Of a stretch of 44,166 bases of DNA, positions 15,764 through 23,804 are shown piece by piece. The DNA comes from Candidatus Mediterraneibacter intestinavium. GTDB lineage: Bacteria > Bacillota > Clostridia > Lachnospirales > Lachnospiraceae. The translations under genes were made by a program, and so were the position numbers. The notes beneath the pieces are model-generated. The model had not been told where the DNA came from. It saw nothing but the letters and a program-made list of their open reading frames with translations, and searched no databases. The DNA lies in the NCBI GenBank assembly GCA_019119205.1, contig DWXK01000005.1, forward strand, positions 1 through 44,166, in the 5' to 3' direction. Position 1 is the first letter of the stretch, and every line of letters starts with the position of its first letter.

Positions 15764-16684
15764 TTAATCGTCCGTCTTTTTTAATCCTACTTCATAAAAT
15801 CCATAAAAATTTCTATAATCGCCCCGGTTGCATTTTTCCGGATCCGTGATCCTCTCCCCGGACTTATCCAGCCGGGAAACCTCAGTCACTCCTTCTTTAT
15901 GCGTCCAGTAATCACCCTCGCCTTTGCGGTAAAAATGAAAATCTTCCATTCCTCTGTCGGGATTTGCCGCCACTGCTATAAGCCATTTCCCCTCTTCCGG
16001 TCTGTATGACGCACTGTCTACCTCTTTTATCTCCATTCCCGCGCTTTCCAGATCATCCCGTATCCGCCCCATCAGAATCTCTTTCCCGCGTTCTCCACCT
16101 TCCGCGATCGCAGCCAGCAGTTCTACTTCTGATTTGACCACATCCATATTACCGGTTCCCTCTGCCTCCTCCGTGAGCATTCCGGGGAAGGGTCTCATCG
16201 AAAATTTCTTTCCTGTAATAGGATCTCTGTTCCACTGCATAGCATATGCATAACAATTCGGCCCTGCTTCTGACATCAGTTCCTCATTCCAGCTGTAAAG
16301 ATCCCTTTTTCCGTATTTTTTCCTCTCATCCTCATAGTACTCGTCCGCTGTTTCTTTTCTTTTTTCCTGTGCTTCAACTGAGGACTTCAGGAATCTTTCC
16401 TTATCAAAGCCAAATTCTTTAAAAATTTCTTCCGCAGTCTTTTCCGTATCCCGGGCATTATCCTTGTCATTTTCTTCGGCCTCTTTTTTATCTTCAGCGG
16501 TCTCCCTTTCCATGTCCTCCCGTATTTCTGCATACAGAGGATTGTAATAGTCTGAGGTCAGCTTCATCCGCTCTATCATTGAATCAGCCAGCCGTTCTGC
16601 CTCCTGCTGTGTCAGCTCGTTTATCTGTCTGTCTGCCAGTTCCTGGATTTCTTTTGTCTCTGCTGCTTCTTTCAGATGTTCCAA
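15764..16684 (-). CDS. Putative papain-like cysteine peptidase/amidase, 306 aa
   Basis: The first gene of the accessory operon. Residues 1-130 are highly charged and probably helical or coiled (many Glu/Lys, low complexity at 55-85). The C-terminal domain carries G-P-N-C144-Y-A-Y-A-M at a predicted helix start, then M-E-D-F-H250-F-Y-R, W-T-H-K-E-G and L-D273-K-S-G. A Cys at a helix start, a His after a strand and a following Asp fit a papain/NlpC-like Cys-His-Asp triad. The order and spacing agree, but I cannot prove the fold. A TTG start at 16684 with GGGGGA seven bases upstream is preferred over an upstream TTG without a ribosome binding site. The product could be an effector, processing protease or amidase. 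Confidence 0.6.
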   Translation of the reverse strand: MEHLKEAAETKEIQELADRQINELTQQEAERLADSMIERMKLTSDYYNPLYAEIREDMERETAEDKKEAEENDKDNARDTEKTAEEIFKEFGFDKERFLKSSVEAQEKRKETADEYYEDERKKYGKRDLYSWNEELMSEAGPNCYAYAMQWNRDPITGKKFSMRPFPGMLTEEAEGTGNMDVVKSEVELLAAIAEGGERGKEILMGRIRDDLESAGMEIKEVDSASYRPEEGKWLIAVAANPDRGMEDFHFYRKGEGDYWTHKEGVTEVSRLDKSGERITDPEKCNRGDYRNFYGFYEVGLKKTDD

Positions 16685-16722
16685 TTTAATTCCCCCTTTC
16701 CCGGATTTCAATAATTTTTTTG

Positions 16723-16751
16723 ATTATATCACTTAGTTTCAGGCATAAAAA
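16723..16751 (-). promoter_or_regulatory. Promoter of the accessory operon
   Basis: Minus-strand TGATATAAT (16723-16731), a perfect TATAAT with the extended TG element. The -35 region is only TTTTTA and lies in the T run of the preceding terminator, so the extended -10 probably carries recognition. The start site would be about 30 nt before the TTG start at 16684. Confidence 0.7.
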
Positions 16752-16778
16752 AAAGTCCCAAACTTCCTGGGACTTTTC
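16746..16778 (-). terminator. Terminator of the two-component system
   Basis: Minus-strand stem AAAAGTCCCAGG...TGGGACTTTTTTTT: an eight-to-nine-bp stem with a short loop, ending in eight T. It separates the response regulator gene (stop at 16806) from the accessory operon, whose promoter overlaps its T run. Confidence 0.85.
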
Positions 16779-16805
16779 CGTTCTCTCTTTCTTCTATTCC
16801 ACTTC

Positions 16806-17396
16806 TCATTCCTGGCTCCGCAGATTCCGGAAGACATGCTTCACGTCTCTCTTATTTGCAAGATTGAGCTTGCCCAGCATCATCGTTGTCTGGTTTGCCC
16901 TGGTCTTCTTTGCTACACGTACCCCGGCGGGCTTTCCCATCAGCTCCCAGAAGACCGTCTTCTCCGCTTCCGTCAGCTCCGACAGCGCCATATGCAAAAG
17001 TAGTTTTTCCTGTCCTGTCACGCCTTCCATCAGCGCATAGATATTCTCGACCAGAAGCGACATCTGATTCTTCAGGATATACCCTGAAGCATACGCCTGT
17101 TTCGCCGCCTCTTCCAGGACCTCCTCTTCGTCATGCGCCGTAAAGATCAGAACCTTCGCGTCGGTCTGCACTCTGATCTCTCTCGATGCAGTGATTCCCT
17201 CCATGGTTGATGACCCGAGATGCAGGTCCATCAGGACGATATCAGGGTTCATATTACATGCCGTATCCACTGCTTTCCTGCTGTCGCCGCATACTCCCAC
17301 TACCTCTATGTCGTCGTGGATTTCCATCGTTTTCCTGATCAGATATGCAAAATCCTCATCGTCCTCAACGATCAGCACTCTTATCTTTCTTTCCAT
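16806..17396 (-). CDS. Response regulator, NarL/LuxR-like, 196 aa
   Basis: The receiver domain (about 1-125) has the acidic pair E11-D12, phospho-acceptor D57 in IVLMDLHLG, T in L-I-F-T-A-H-D and the conserved Lys in Y-I-L-K-N. The C-terminal 60 residues (LTEAEKTVFWELM ... NQTTMMLGKLNLANKRDVKHVF) look like a divergent LuxR/NarL helix-turn-helix, starting with the typical L-T-x-x-E. It is therefore a likely DNA-binding transcription factor. GGGGGAG precedes the start. The gene overlaps the kinase gene by 32 nt, so the pair is cotranscribed and coupled. Its targets are unknown; the accessory operon next to it is an obvious candidate but has its own promoter. Confidence 0.88.
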   Translation of the reverse strand: MERKIRVLIVEDDEDFAYLIRKTMEIHDDIEVVGVCGDSRKAVDTACNMNPDIVLMDLHLGSSTMEGITASREIRVQTDAKVLIFTAHDEEEVLEEAAKQAYASGYILKNQMSLLVENIYALMEGVTGQEKLLLHMALSELTEAEKTVFWELMGKPAGVRVAKKTRANQTTMMLGKLNLANKRDVKHVFRNLRSQE

Positions 17397-18828
17397 GTCT
17401 CCCCCTCTTCCCTCTTCTGTTCTTCTCCTGCGGTATGCAGAGTATAAATCTTGTCCCGCGTTCCGGTCCTTCTGTACTGCTCTTCACACGGATATATCCG
17501 TTATGTGCCTTGATCACATTCTGGCAGTAGGAAAGACCCAGTCCCATATGTCTGCTGTCGGAATATCCTGTATAATAAGGCCTGAAGATCTGTTCCATTT
17601 TATCTCCGGCTATTCCGCATCCGGTGTCCCCAACCGTGACCAGCGCGATCGTCCTGCTCGGCATATCGTAGGACAGCGTAAGGGTTCCGGAATCTCCCAT
17701 GGCGTCAACCGCATTCAGGACAAGATTTTCCAGCACTTCTTCCATATGCGTACGGTCGCAGTACAGGCGGCAGGGCTGCTGACCGGTCTGTATCTTTACC
17801 TCTCCGTTCCATCGCGGAATATTCTCTTTCACTGTTTTCCTGAACAGTTCCTCTACATCAGCTTCTGTGTAAGTAAGCACAATATCGCTGCTGTATTTTC
17901 TGCTCTTCTTTATAAAATCCTCAATATGCCTGACAGACCGGTCCATAATATCCAGCTCCGGAGATCCTTCCGGAATATCCTGTTCCCTGATGATCCTGGA
18001 GCACTCGGATATTTTTGCCAGCTCGTTTTTCAACATATGCGAAAAATATCTGACATTGTCATCCGGAACCGGTCTTTCCCCTGACCAGTCAAAGTACTCT
18101 CTGTTCAGCCGCATTCCCCATATCCCTTCCCGAAAAAGGTGACGGACATAATAGATAAAGAGACAGAGCAGGATCACCGCATTCCACTGCCACAGTTTAT
18201 AGAGACTCTCCCATCTCATAAGGTGGAAGAAAAACAGGGTGATCAGCCAGTACCAGAGCGGAAGGAGCGCGATCACCGACACCAGTCTGCGCTGTCTGAA
18301 AAAAGGAGTGTTTCTTTCTTTGATGAGTGTGATCAAGATCGGTACCGTAGCAAGCACTCCGTAGAGGAGATTATACAATGAGACTACCACAAACGCAGAA
18401 GGATTGGCCTTCGGGATCCCCCTTGTCTGACTCCACGGGTACACGATGCAGAAAAGTATGACCGGAATAAATACCGCCACTGCAGCCACACGGAAAAGCC
18501 TGGGATGGTTCTTTTCCAAATGGCAGAAGTAAAAACTGAAGATCATGACGCATGGCATCGCAATATAGTAAAGAACCGCAGTCAGGATCGAGTTGAGCAG
18601 TTCATTCAGCGGATAGCCTACTCCAAAGAGACTGACATGCATATCCGTAAAGAAACCGCTGTAATATATATATTCTTTCAGGACTCCTATACTCAACAGA
18701 AATCCGCAGATTCCCGCCCACAGATTGACTTTGTTTTTGGGACTGGATATGTAGATCAGTGAATAAAGTGCCCAGATCAGAAGCGTAAAAAAAAGCAGAA
18801 TCTCCACAGGGAATCCATGGATCAACAT
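17365..18828 (-). CDS. Membrane sensor histidine kinase, 487 aa
   Basis: About seven to eight hydrophobic helices fill residues 8-230. No large extracellular sensor domain is seen, so the signal may be sensed in the membrane. The cytoplasmic part has an H-box with His264 (F-S-H-M-L-K-N-E-L), an N-box (E-N-L-V-L-N-A-V-D-A), G1 D-T-G-C-G-I and G2 G-L-G-L-S-Y. The H-box followed by K-N-E-L differs from the common H-E-[LI]-R/K type and is closer to kinases that pair with LuxR-type regulators. GGAGGTAATCAGAT precedes the start. The basic C-terminal tail (RRGKRGRHGKK) overlaps the response regulator gene. Confidence 0.9.
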   Translation of the reverse strand: MLIHGFPVEILLFFTLLIWALYSLIYISSPKNKVNLWAGICGFLLSIGVLKEYIYYSGFFTDMHVSLFGVGYPLNELLNSILTAVLYYIAMPCVMIFSFYFCHLEKNHPRLFRVAAVAVFIPVILFCIVYPWSQTRGIPKANPSAFVVVSLYNLLYGVLATVPILITLIKERNTPFFRQRRLVSVIALLPLWYWLITLFFFHLMRWESLYKLWQWNAVILLCLFIYYVRHLFREGIWGMRLNREYFDWSGERPVPDDNVRYFSHMLKNELAKISECSRIIREQDIPEGSPELDIMDRSVRHIEDFIKKSRKYSSDIVLTYTEADVEELFRKTVKENIPRWNGEVKIQTGQQPCRLYCDRTHMEEVLENLVLNAVDAMGDSGTLTLSYDMPSRTIALVTVGDTGCGIAGDKMEQIFRPYYTGYSDSRHMGLGLSYCQNVIKAHNGYIRVKSSTEGPERGTRFILCIPQEKNRRGKRGRHGKKDKSADR

Positions 18829-18865
18829 ATCTGATTACCTCCGGGTCAATCGCATAATCGATTAA

Positions 18866-18895
18866 AATATACCTTGATATGTCGAATCGTGTCAA
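18866..18895 (-). promoter_or_regulatory. Promoter of the two-component system
   Basis: Minus-strand TTGACA (18890-18895), 18-bp spacer, TATATT (18866-18871); the transcript would begin about 30 nt before the kinase start codon. A perfect -35 and a good -10. Confidence 0.8.
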
Positions 18896-18988
18896 CATTC
18901 CTGCCGTGAAATTCTGCTTATTCCTGTATTTTCCTATGTTTTATGGGAATTTGTATAAAAATGCCGGACTCTCAATACAAGCCTGCCC

Positions 18989-20020
18989 CTAGCACTCCTC
19001 CGCGATCTTATAGATCAGCCGCTCCGTATCCTCCCATCCAAGGCACGGATCGGTGATCGATTTCCCATATACTCTGTTCTCATCGATCTTCTGGCATCCT
19101 TCCACCAGATAACTCTCGATCATCACACCCTTGACCAGCTTCTTTAGTTCCGGATCGTATCTCCTGCTGTGGAGGACTTCACTCACGATCCGTATCTGCT
19201 CGCGGAACTGCTTATCTGAGTTGGAATGGTTTGCATCCACGATCGCAGCCGGATTTGCCAGTTCCCTTTCCTGATACATCTCAAGAAGCCGCTTCATGTC
19301 CTCATAGTGATAGTTGGGAATGCACGTTCCATACTTATCGACGCCGCCTCTCAGGATGACATGGGCAAGATCATTTCCCTCTGTCGTCACATCCATCCCC
19401 CTGTAAATGAACCGGTGTGAGCTCTGGGCTGCCTTCACCGAATTTAACATCACGGAGAAGTCGCCGCTGGTCGGATTTTTCATCCCCACCGGGATATCCA
19501 TGCTGCTGGCGGTCAGCCGGTGCTGCTGGTTCTCCACAGAACGCGCTCCCACTGCCTCGTAGGAGAGGATATCATCCAGATAACTCCGGTTCTCAGGATA
19601 AAGCATCTCGTCCGCTGCTGTCAGAGAACTCTCGCGGATCGCGCGGGTATGGAGTCTCCGGATCGCAATGATGCCGGCAAGAAGATCCGGCTCCTGATCC
19701 GGTTCCGGCTGATGGAGCATCCCCTTATATCCCTCTCCCGTCGTTCTCGGTTTGTTCGTGTATATCCTGGGTATGATCAAAAGGCGGTCAGAGACCTTTT
19801 CATTTACCTTCGCCAGACGGTTCACATACTCACATACGGAATCCTCGTTATCCGCGGAACAGGGACCCACGATCACCACGAACTTGTCTGATCTGCCCGT
19901 AAAGATATCACGGATCTCCCTGTCTCTCTTCTCTTTGATCCTGACGATCTCATCCGGAAGAGGGTATTCTGCCTTCAGATCTGCCGGCAGCGGCAGTTCT
20001 GCATTGATCTTCATTCCCAT
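18989..20020 (-). CDS. aroF: 3-deoxy-7-phosphoheptulonate (DAHP) synthase, AroG/F/H class I
   Basis: Condenses phosphoenolpyruvate and erythrose 4-phosphate, the first step of the shikimate pathway; it supplies chorismate to PheA, also in this window. Family motifs are V-G-P-C-S-A, PRIYTNKPRTT, the S-V-E-N-Q-Q-H segment, PVGMKNPTSGDF, DANHSNSDKQ and MIESYLVEG, as in the type I-alpha enzymes of enterobacteria. The start M-G-M-K-I-N-A-E-L gives 343 aa and has AGGAG about 11 bases upstream. A frame extension of 30 codons to 20110 exists but contains a perfect hairpin (20062-20095) and lacks a ribosome binding site. The isozyme letter is not determinable from sequence alone. Confidence 0.93.
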   Translation of the reverse strand: MGMKINAELPLPADLKAEYPLPDEIVRIKEKRDREIRDIFTGRSDKFVVIVGPCSADNEDSVCEYVNRLAKVNEKVSDRLLIIPRIYTNKPRTTGEGYKGMLHQPEPDQEPDLLAGIIAIRRLHTRAIRESSLTAADEMLYPENRSYLDDILSYEAVGARSVENQQHRLTASSMDIPVGMKNPTSGDFSVMLNSVKAAQSSHRFIYRGMDVTTEGNDLAHVILRGGVDKYGTCIPNYHYEDMKRLLEMYQERELANPAAIVDANHSNSDKQFREQIRIVSEVLHSRRYDPELKKLVKGVMIESYLVEGCQKIDENRVYGKSITDPCLGWEDTERLIYKIAEEC

Positions 20021-20061
20021 AGTGCCATCTCTCCTGTTCTCTTTCCTCCCGCGGTCAAGCG

Positions 20062-20095
20062 CTTCGGACAGCCATGAACGAATATCTGTCCGAAG
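20062..20095 (-). promoter_or_regulatory. Hairpin in the leader of the DAHP synthase gene
   Basis: Minus-strand CTTCGGACAG, 14-nt loop, CTGTCCGAAG: a perfect 10-bp stem between rnpB and the DAHP synthase start, without a T run. It may cap the 5' end of a processed message if the gene is read through from rnpB. No leader peptide rich in aromatic residues was found. Confidence 0.45.
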
Positions 20096-20148
20096 GATGC
20101 CGCGCATCATTTATCCGGGTTTTCCCTGGGGATCATACAAAATAAAAA

Positions 20149-20560
20149 TGTGTTAAGCAAGACGATAAGCCGGGTTATGTCGTTGGACGATCATCTGTCT
20201 AGGCACGGCGTCGCCGCCGTGCTCGAGCGACCTACCTGAAGCGTGACGGGCCGCCACACTGCTTCTTTCCGGTCTTGCTTCGGATGGGGTTTACATGTGC
20301 CCTCTCTGTTACCAGCGAGGCGGTAGTCTCTTACACTGCCTTTCCACCCTTACCCGGACAGATGCATATGGATAACCGGCATCTCTTCTATCCCTTCCTG
20401 TTATCCCCATGCATCTGTCCGGGCGGTTTATTTCTGTTGCACTGGCCTTGGAGTCGCCTCCACCGGACGTTATCCGGCATCCTGCCCTGTGAAGCCCGGA
20501 CTTTCCTCGTCTGCCGCCTTTCGGCGCCTGCAGCCGCGATCGTCTGTCTTACTTAACACA
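20149..20560 (-). ncRNA. rnpB: RNase P RNA, bacterial class A
   Basis: The catalytic RNA of RNase P, which matures tRNA 5' ends. The conserved core GAGGAAAGTCCGGGC lies at about 20494-20508 (minus strand) and GACATAACCCGGC at 20169-20181, at the expected two ends. The termini pair as P1: TGTGTTAAGTAAGAC (20546-20560) with GTCTTGCTTAACACA (20149-20163), 15 bp with one G-U. A long stem near the middle (GGACAGATGCATG... with its partner) corresponds to P12. T-rich sequence TTTTTATTTT follows the 3' end and may terminate transcription. Exact mature ends are estimated. Confidence 0.95.
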
Positions 20561-20567
20561 TTTTCCA

Positions 20568-20596
20568 ATTATACTATCCTGATCTAAAACTGTCCA
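20568..20596 (-). promoter_or_regulatory. Promoter of rnpB
   Basis: Minus-strand TGGACA (20591-20596), 17-bp spacer, TATAAT (20568-20573); the start site falls at the predicted 5' end of the RNA. Confidence 0.85.
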
Positions 20597-20662
20597 GCAC
20601 TTTTGTATCTTTAAAATTCCTCATCAAAAAACTGTTTTTCTGTCTATCTTTTCCGGTCCCGC

Positions 20663-21136
20663 TCAAATTCCCTCATCCGTGATCAGACCGTCCCCATCCG
20701 CAGCTGTTGTGGCAAGTTCATCGCACCGTTCGTTCTGCGGATGACCGTCATGACCTTTCACCCAGTAAAATGTGACATCATGGGGTCCCTTTGCCTGCAG
20801 GAGCCGTTTCCACAAATCTACATTCTTCACCGGCTCGTTTTTTCCCCGTTTCCAGTTCTTTTTGATCCAGCCATCCACCCAGTGCTGATTAAACGCGTTC
20901 ACCACGTACTGGGAGTCAGAATAGACCTCCACTGTACAGGGACGGTTGAGCGCCTCCAGCCCCGCGATCACCGCCATCAGTTCCATCCGGTTGTTCGTCG
21001 TCTTTATATATCCCTGAGACATCTCTTTTACATGGAGCTGTCCCTTCGGGTCCACATATTCAAGGACGGTCCCATACCCTCCCGGTCCATCCGGGTTGCC
21101 TCTTGCAGCTCCGTCCGTATAGATCTTTACAAGCAT
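20663..21136 (-). CDS. rnhA: Ribonuclease HI
   Basis: Cleaves the RNA strand of RNA-DNA hybrids (R-loops, Okazaki primers). All catalytic residues are present: D8 (Y-T-D-G-A-A-R-G-N), E52 (N-N-R-M-E-L), D74 (Y-S-D-S-Q-Y-V), H129 (V-K-G-H-D) and D139 (R-C-D-E-L-A). The basic K/R-rich segment [10 protein letters not shown] (about 90-99) is the handle region of the E. coli-like type. Length 157 aa is normal. GAGAGGAA precedes the start. It follows the MBL-fold gene by 24 nt and is probably in its operon. Confidence 0.96.
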   Translation of the reverse strand: MLVKIYTDGAARGNPDGPGGYGTVLEYVDPKGQLHVKEMSQGYIKTTNNRMELMAVIAGLEALNRPCTVEVYSDSQYVVNAFNQHWVDGWIKKNWKRGKNEPVKNVDLWKRLLQAKGPHDVTFYWVKGHDGHPQNERCDELATTAADGDGLITDEGI

Positions 21137-21160
21137 ATCTTTTCCTCTCTGCCGCTTTTG

Positions 21161-21847
21161 TTATTCCAGAAGGAAACTCTGTCCCTCTCTCTCGATCCTG
21201 ATGATCCTGTCCTCATAGTCCTGCGCGCATTTTTCCAGGGCAAGCCGGTCAAAGACAGCATAGTTGTCCCAGAAATGCATAGGGAACACTCTCTTTGTAT
21301 CTGTCCGTTTCATAAAACAGTCCAGCCCCCAGCAGTACTGCTCTCCAAGCCTGGGGTCAACAGGCACAAATGCAAGATCGATCTTTTCTCCCTGGAGTTT
21401 GTTGATCTCTGACTGGTACGCTCTGCGCATCGCTGTATTGTACTCTTCCGTCTCCTCTTCCCAGTGCCACCAGTTCAGGTCTCCGGCGTGATAGATGGTC
21501 CTCCCTCTGTATTTGAGCAGGAATGCCACGCCCTCGTCCGTAGAGCGCAGGGTGCGGATCCGGCATCCCAGCACCTCTGTCTCCTCATTTGGCTTTACCG
21601 AAAGGATATCCTCTGCTTCCCTCACAAAAATATCCGAGGAAATGAGGCAGCGCACCTGATCATACTGATCCCGAAGAGAAAAGATCTCTTTCCGGTAATG
21701 GTCATAATGACCGTGGCTGACAAATACAAAAAGCTTCTTTCCTCTGTCCGCCTCCGGCAGTTCTCCTTTGTAATAGTCAAACAGGAAACAGGCGTCTTCC
21801 ATCTCCACAAAAAATCCGCTGTGTCCCAGATAAGTCACCTTCATCAT
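21161..21847 (-). CDS. MBL-fold metallo-hydrolase, UlaG-like, 228 aa
   Basis: A metallo-beta-lactamase-fold hydrolase. The metal motif S-H45-G-H47-Y-D49-H50 is intact, with further ligands likely in Y-H-A-G-D and F-P-M-H-F-W-D. The first strand Y-L-G-H-S-G-F matches UlaG-like and related single-domain family members that act on small phosphorylated or nucleotide-like substrates; the actual substrate is unknown. The start overlaps the stop of the MoaB-like gene by ATGA, so translation is coupled. A second Met one codon on is equally possible. Confidence 0.85.
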   Translation of the reverse strand: MMKVTYLGHSGFFVEMEDACFLFDYYKGELPEADRGKKLFVFVSHGHYDHYRKEIFSLRDQYDQVRCLISSDIFVREAEDILSVKPNEETEVLGCRIRTLRSTDEGVAFLLKYRGRTIYHAGDLNWWHWEEETEEYNTAMRRAYQSEINKLQGEKIDLAFVPVDPRLGEQYCWGLDCFMKRTDTKRVFPMHFWDNYAVFDRLALEKCAQDYEDRIIRIEREGQSFLLE

Positions 21848-22308
21848 AAGCTCAGCGACTCCACTACTTCCACTACTTCCGGAAGGATATACTCCATATC
21901 CTCCTTTGCCGTCTTTGCGCTCTCAGGCAGGTTGATGATCAGCGTCCGGTTCCGGATGCCTGCTGCCGAGCGGTCAAGGATCACTTTTTTGGAATAGCGG
22001 ATATTATATGCCCGCAGTGCTTCCGGGATGCCGGGAAGGAGACGGTCCGCTGTCTCCATAAGCACATCCGGCGCACAGTCCCTGCTGCGGTATCCGACAG
22101 ATCCTGTGGTCAGGATCAGTTCCACCGATCTGTTGTCGGAAAGCTGTTTGATCACCGAACTCAACACATCCTTCTCTTCCGGAAGGACGCCTGCCGCTTT
22201 CACTTCGAATCCGATATGCTCCAGCATCCTCTTCAGAGAAGTCGCCGCAGCACTCTCCGCCTTTGCTTTATATGCGCCTGTATCAAGTGTAAATATTGCT
22301 GCTCTCAT
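21844..22308 (-). CDS. MoaB/MogA-like molybdopterin-binding protein, 154 aa
   Basis: The segment L-I-L-T-T-G-S-V-G-Y-R-S-R-D-C-A-P-D-V corresponds to the T-G-G-T-G...R-D-x-T-P-[ED] motif of MogA/MoaB proteins, which adenylate molybdopterin; the central part is degenerate (S-V-G in place of G-T-G). A second MPT-binding-like stretch is R-T-L-I-I-N-L-P-E-S near the end (family N-L-P-G-x-P). No other Mo-cofactor gene is in the window, so the role is uncertain and the loss of motif Gly could mean an altered function. Start M-R-A-A-I-F-T-L chosen for its GGGG ribosome binding site; seven codons longer is possible. Confidence 0.8.
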   Translation of the reverse strand: MRAAIFTLDTGAYKAKAESAAATSLKRMLEHIGFEVKAAGVLPEEKDVLSSVIKQLSDNRSVELILTTGSVGYRSRDCAPDVLMETADRLLPGIPEALRAYNIRYSKKVILDRSAAGIRNRTLIINLPESAKTAKEDMEYILPEVVEVVESLSL

Positions 22309-22400
22309 CTTCTGTACCCCTTTCTTCATTATCTATATCTGTCTGCTTTTTGGGATCTTTCCGATCTCTTTTTTCGTTTCCCCTCACGAAAAATGCACTT

Positions 22401-23678
22401 TTATCCCAGGATCCTCCTCGCGGACTCATTTGCTTTCGCATAAATTTCTTCTACAGTACGGTCCAGGAAGAACTCCCCGTCTCTGTACAGGACCTTTCCG
22501 CCCACCATCGTCATCTTTATGTTCTGCTTGCTTCCGCTGAACACCACATTGCGTTCGATGTTCTGGATCGGCTGCATATTCGGCTGCATGAGATCGATCA
22601 TGATCAGATCCGCCTTCTTTCCTTCACAAAGGCTGTCGCACTCCGGAAGCCCCATCGCGTGCGCTCCGTTCACAGTCGCCATCTTCAGCACCTCCATCGC
22701 AGGTACTGCCTCCGGGTCGTCGCAGACTGCTTTCTGAAGTCCTGTCACAAGAAACATCTCCCGGAACATGTCAAGGCAGTTGTTGCTTGCCGGTCCGTCC
22801 GTACCGATGGCGACCGGGATTCCCATATCAAGATACCGTTTCACCGGTGCAATGCCGCTTGCGAGTTTCAGATTGGACGCCGGGTTTGTGACCACATAGA
22901 GACCTCTCTTCTTAATGATATCAAAATCCGCATCGTCCATGTGCACGCCGTGGAAAAGTCCGCCCCCGTAATTGAACAGTCCTAGGGAATCCATATATGC
23001 TACCGGAGTCATGCCGGTTCGCTCCCTGCAGTCCTCCACTTCTTTTCTTGTTTCGGAGCAGTGGACATAGACCGGAGCCTGATATTTTTCCGCAAGGGCA
23101 GCGATTCCCTCCATCAGATCTCTGCTTGTCGTGTATTCAGCATGAAACCCGAGCTGGGATGAGACCAGCCTGTCCGGATCCTGATTATAAGTATGGTAAT
23201 CCGCCTCAACTTCCTCCAGCGTTCCTCCAAAATCATTGATGCTGCCGCAGAACACATTGCGGAACCCTGCTTCCCTGACAGCGCGCTCTCCTGCCGCCTG
23301 GTACATATACATATCAAAAATGCATGTGATTCCACTTGTGAGATACTCCATCAATGCAAGTTTTGTAAGCCAGTACACATCCTCATCCGTCAGCTTGGCT
23401 TCTGCCGGAAAGACCCTGTTGTTGAGCCACTCAGCCAGCTTCATGTCATCTGCATGTGAGCGCAGGAACGTCATCGCCGAATGTGTATGGGCATTTTTAA
23501 ATCCCGGCATGATCAGATTCTTCTGCGCATCGATCTCCTCATCCCACTTCCTGTACGAAGCCTCTTTTGCGGGTCCGGCGTAGGTGATCGTGTCTCCCTC
23601 GATCCACAATTCTCCCTCGAAGATCCCCACTCCTTCTTCCATTGTCAGTATCCTTGCATTGTATATCCTTGTATTCAT
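22401..23678 (-). CDS. mtaD: Amidohydrolase, 5-methylthioadenosine / S-adenosylhomocysteine deaminase type
   Basis: A zinc amidohydrolase of the MtaD/SsnA/TrzN branch that deaminates MTA, SAH or adenosine-like compounds. Metal ligands appear in order: H-T-H in N-A-H-T-H-S-A, Y-V-H-C-S-E, F-H-G-V-H, and the catalytic Asp in I-G-T-D-G-P-A-S-N-N. Length 425 aa is typical. The start M-N-T-R-I-Y follows AAGGGAGA. It lies just downstream of purine nucleoside phosphorylase on the same strand, consistent with a nucleoside salvage unit (deaminated nucleoside, then phosphorolysis). The exact substrate cannot be fixed from sequence; other members act on guanine or triazines. Confidence 0.87.
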   Translation of the reverse strand: MNTRIYNARILTMEEGVGIFEGELWIEGDTITYAGPAKEASYRKWDEEIDAQKNLIMPGFKNAHTHSAMTFLRSHADDMKLAEWLNNRVFPAEAKLTDEDVYWLTKLALMEYLTSGITCIFDMYMYQAAGERAVREAGFRNVFCGSINDFGGTLEEVEADYHTYNQDPDRLVSSQLGFHAEYTTSRDLMEGIAALAEKYQAPVYVHCSETRKEVEDCRERTGMTPVAYMDSLGLFNYGGGLFHGVHMDDADFDIIKKRGLYVVTNPASNLKLASGIAPVKRYLDMGIPVAIGTDGPASNNCLDMFREMFLVTGLQKAVCDDPEAVPAMEVLKMATVNGAHAMGLPECDSLCEGKKADLIMIDLMQPNMQPIQNIERNVVFSGSKQNIKMTMVGGKVLYRDGEFFLDRTVEEIYAKANESARRILG

Positions 23679-23687
23679 TTTTATCTC

Positions 23688-23713
23688 TCCCTTCGTAAGC
23701 CCTGCTTCCATAG
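23688..23713. repeat. Direct repeat copy A, in the mtaD leader
   Basis: TCCCTTCGTAAGCCCTGCTT (then CCATAG) recurs at 23823-23847 with one missing base and two changes near the end. Copy A overlaps the first bases of the mtaD Shine-Dalgarno sequence, so the sequence before mtaD has been duplicated 135 bp further upstream. Confidence 0.8.
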
Positions 23714-23804
23714 CAGGAGCGGGTTCTCCCGCTGCTCAGCCTTTTCGGCCATGCCAGCTCGAATCCGCCTCCGGCTCCTTCTCGCTGAGGGCGTCCGCCC
23801 TATA

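Noticed and set aside
22309-22400. Terminator between mtaD and the MoaB-like gene
   Set aside because: A TTTTTCGT/ACGAAAAA stem exists but is AT-rich and not followed by a T run on the minus strand.
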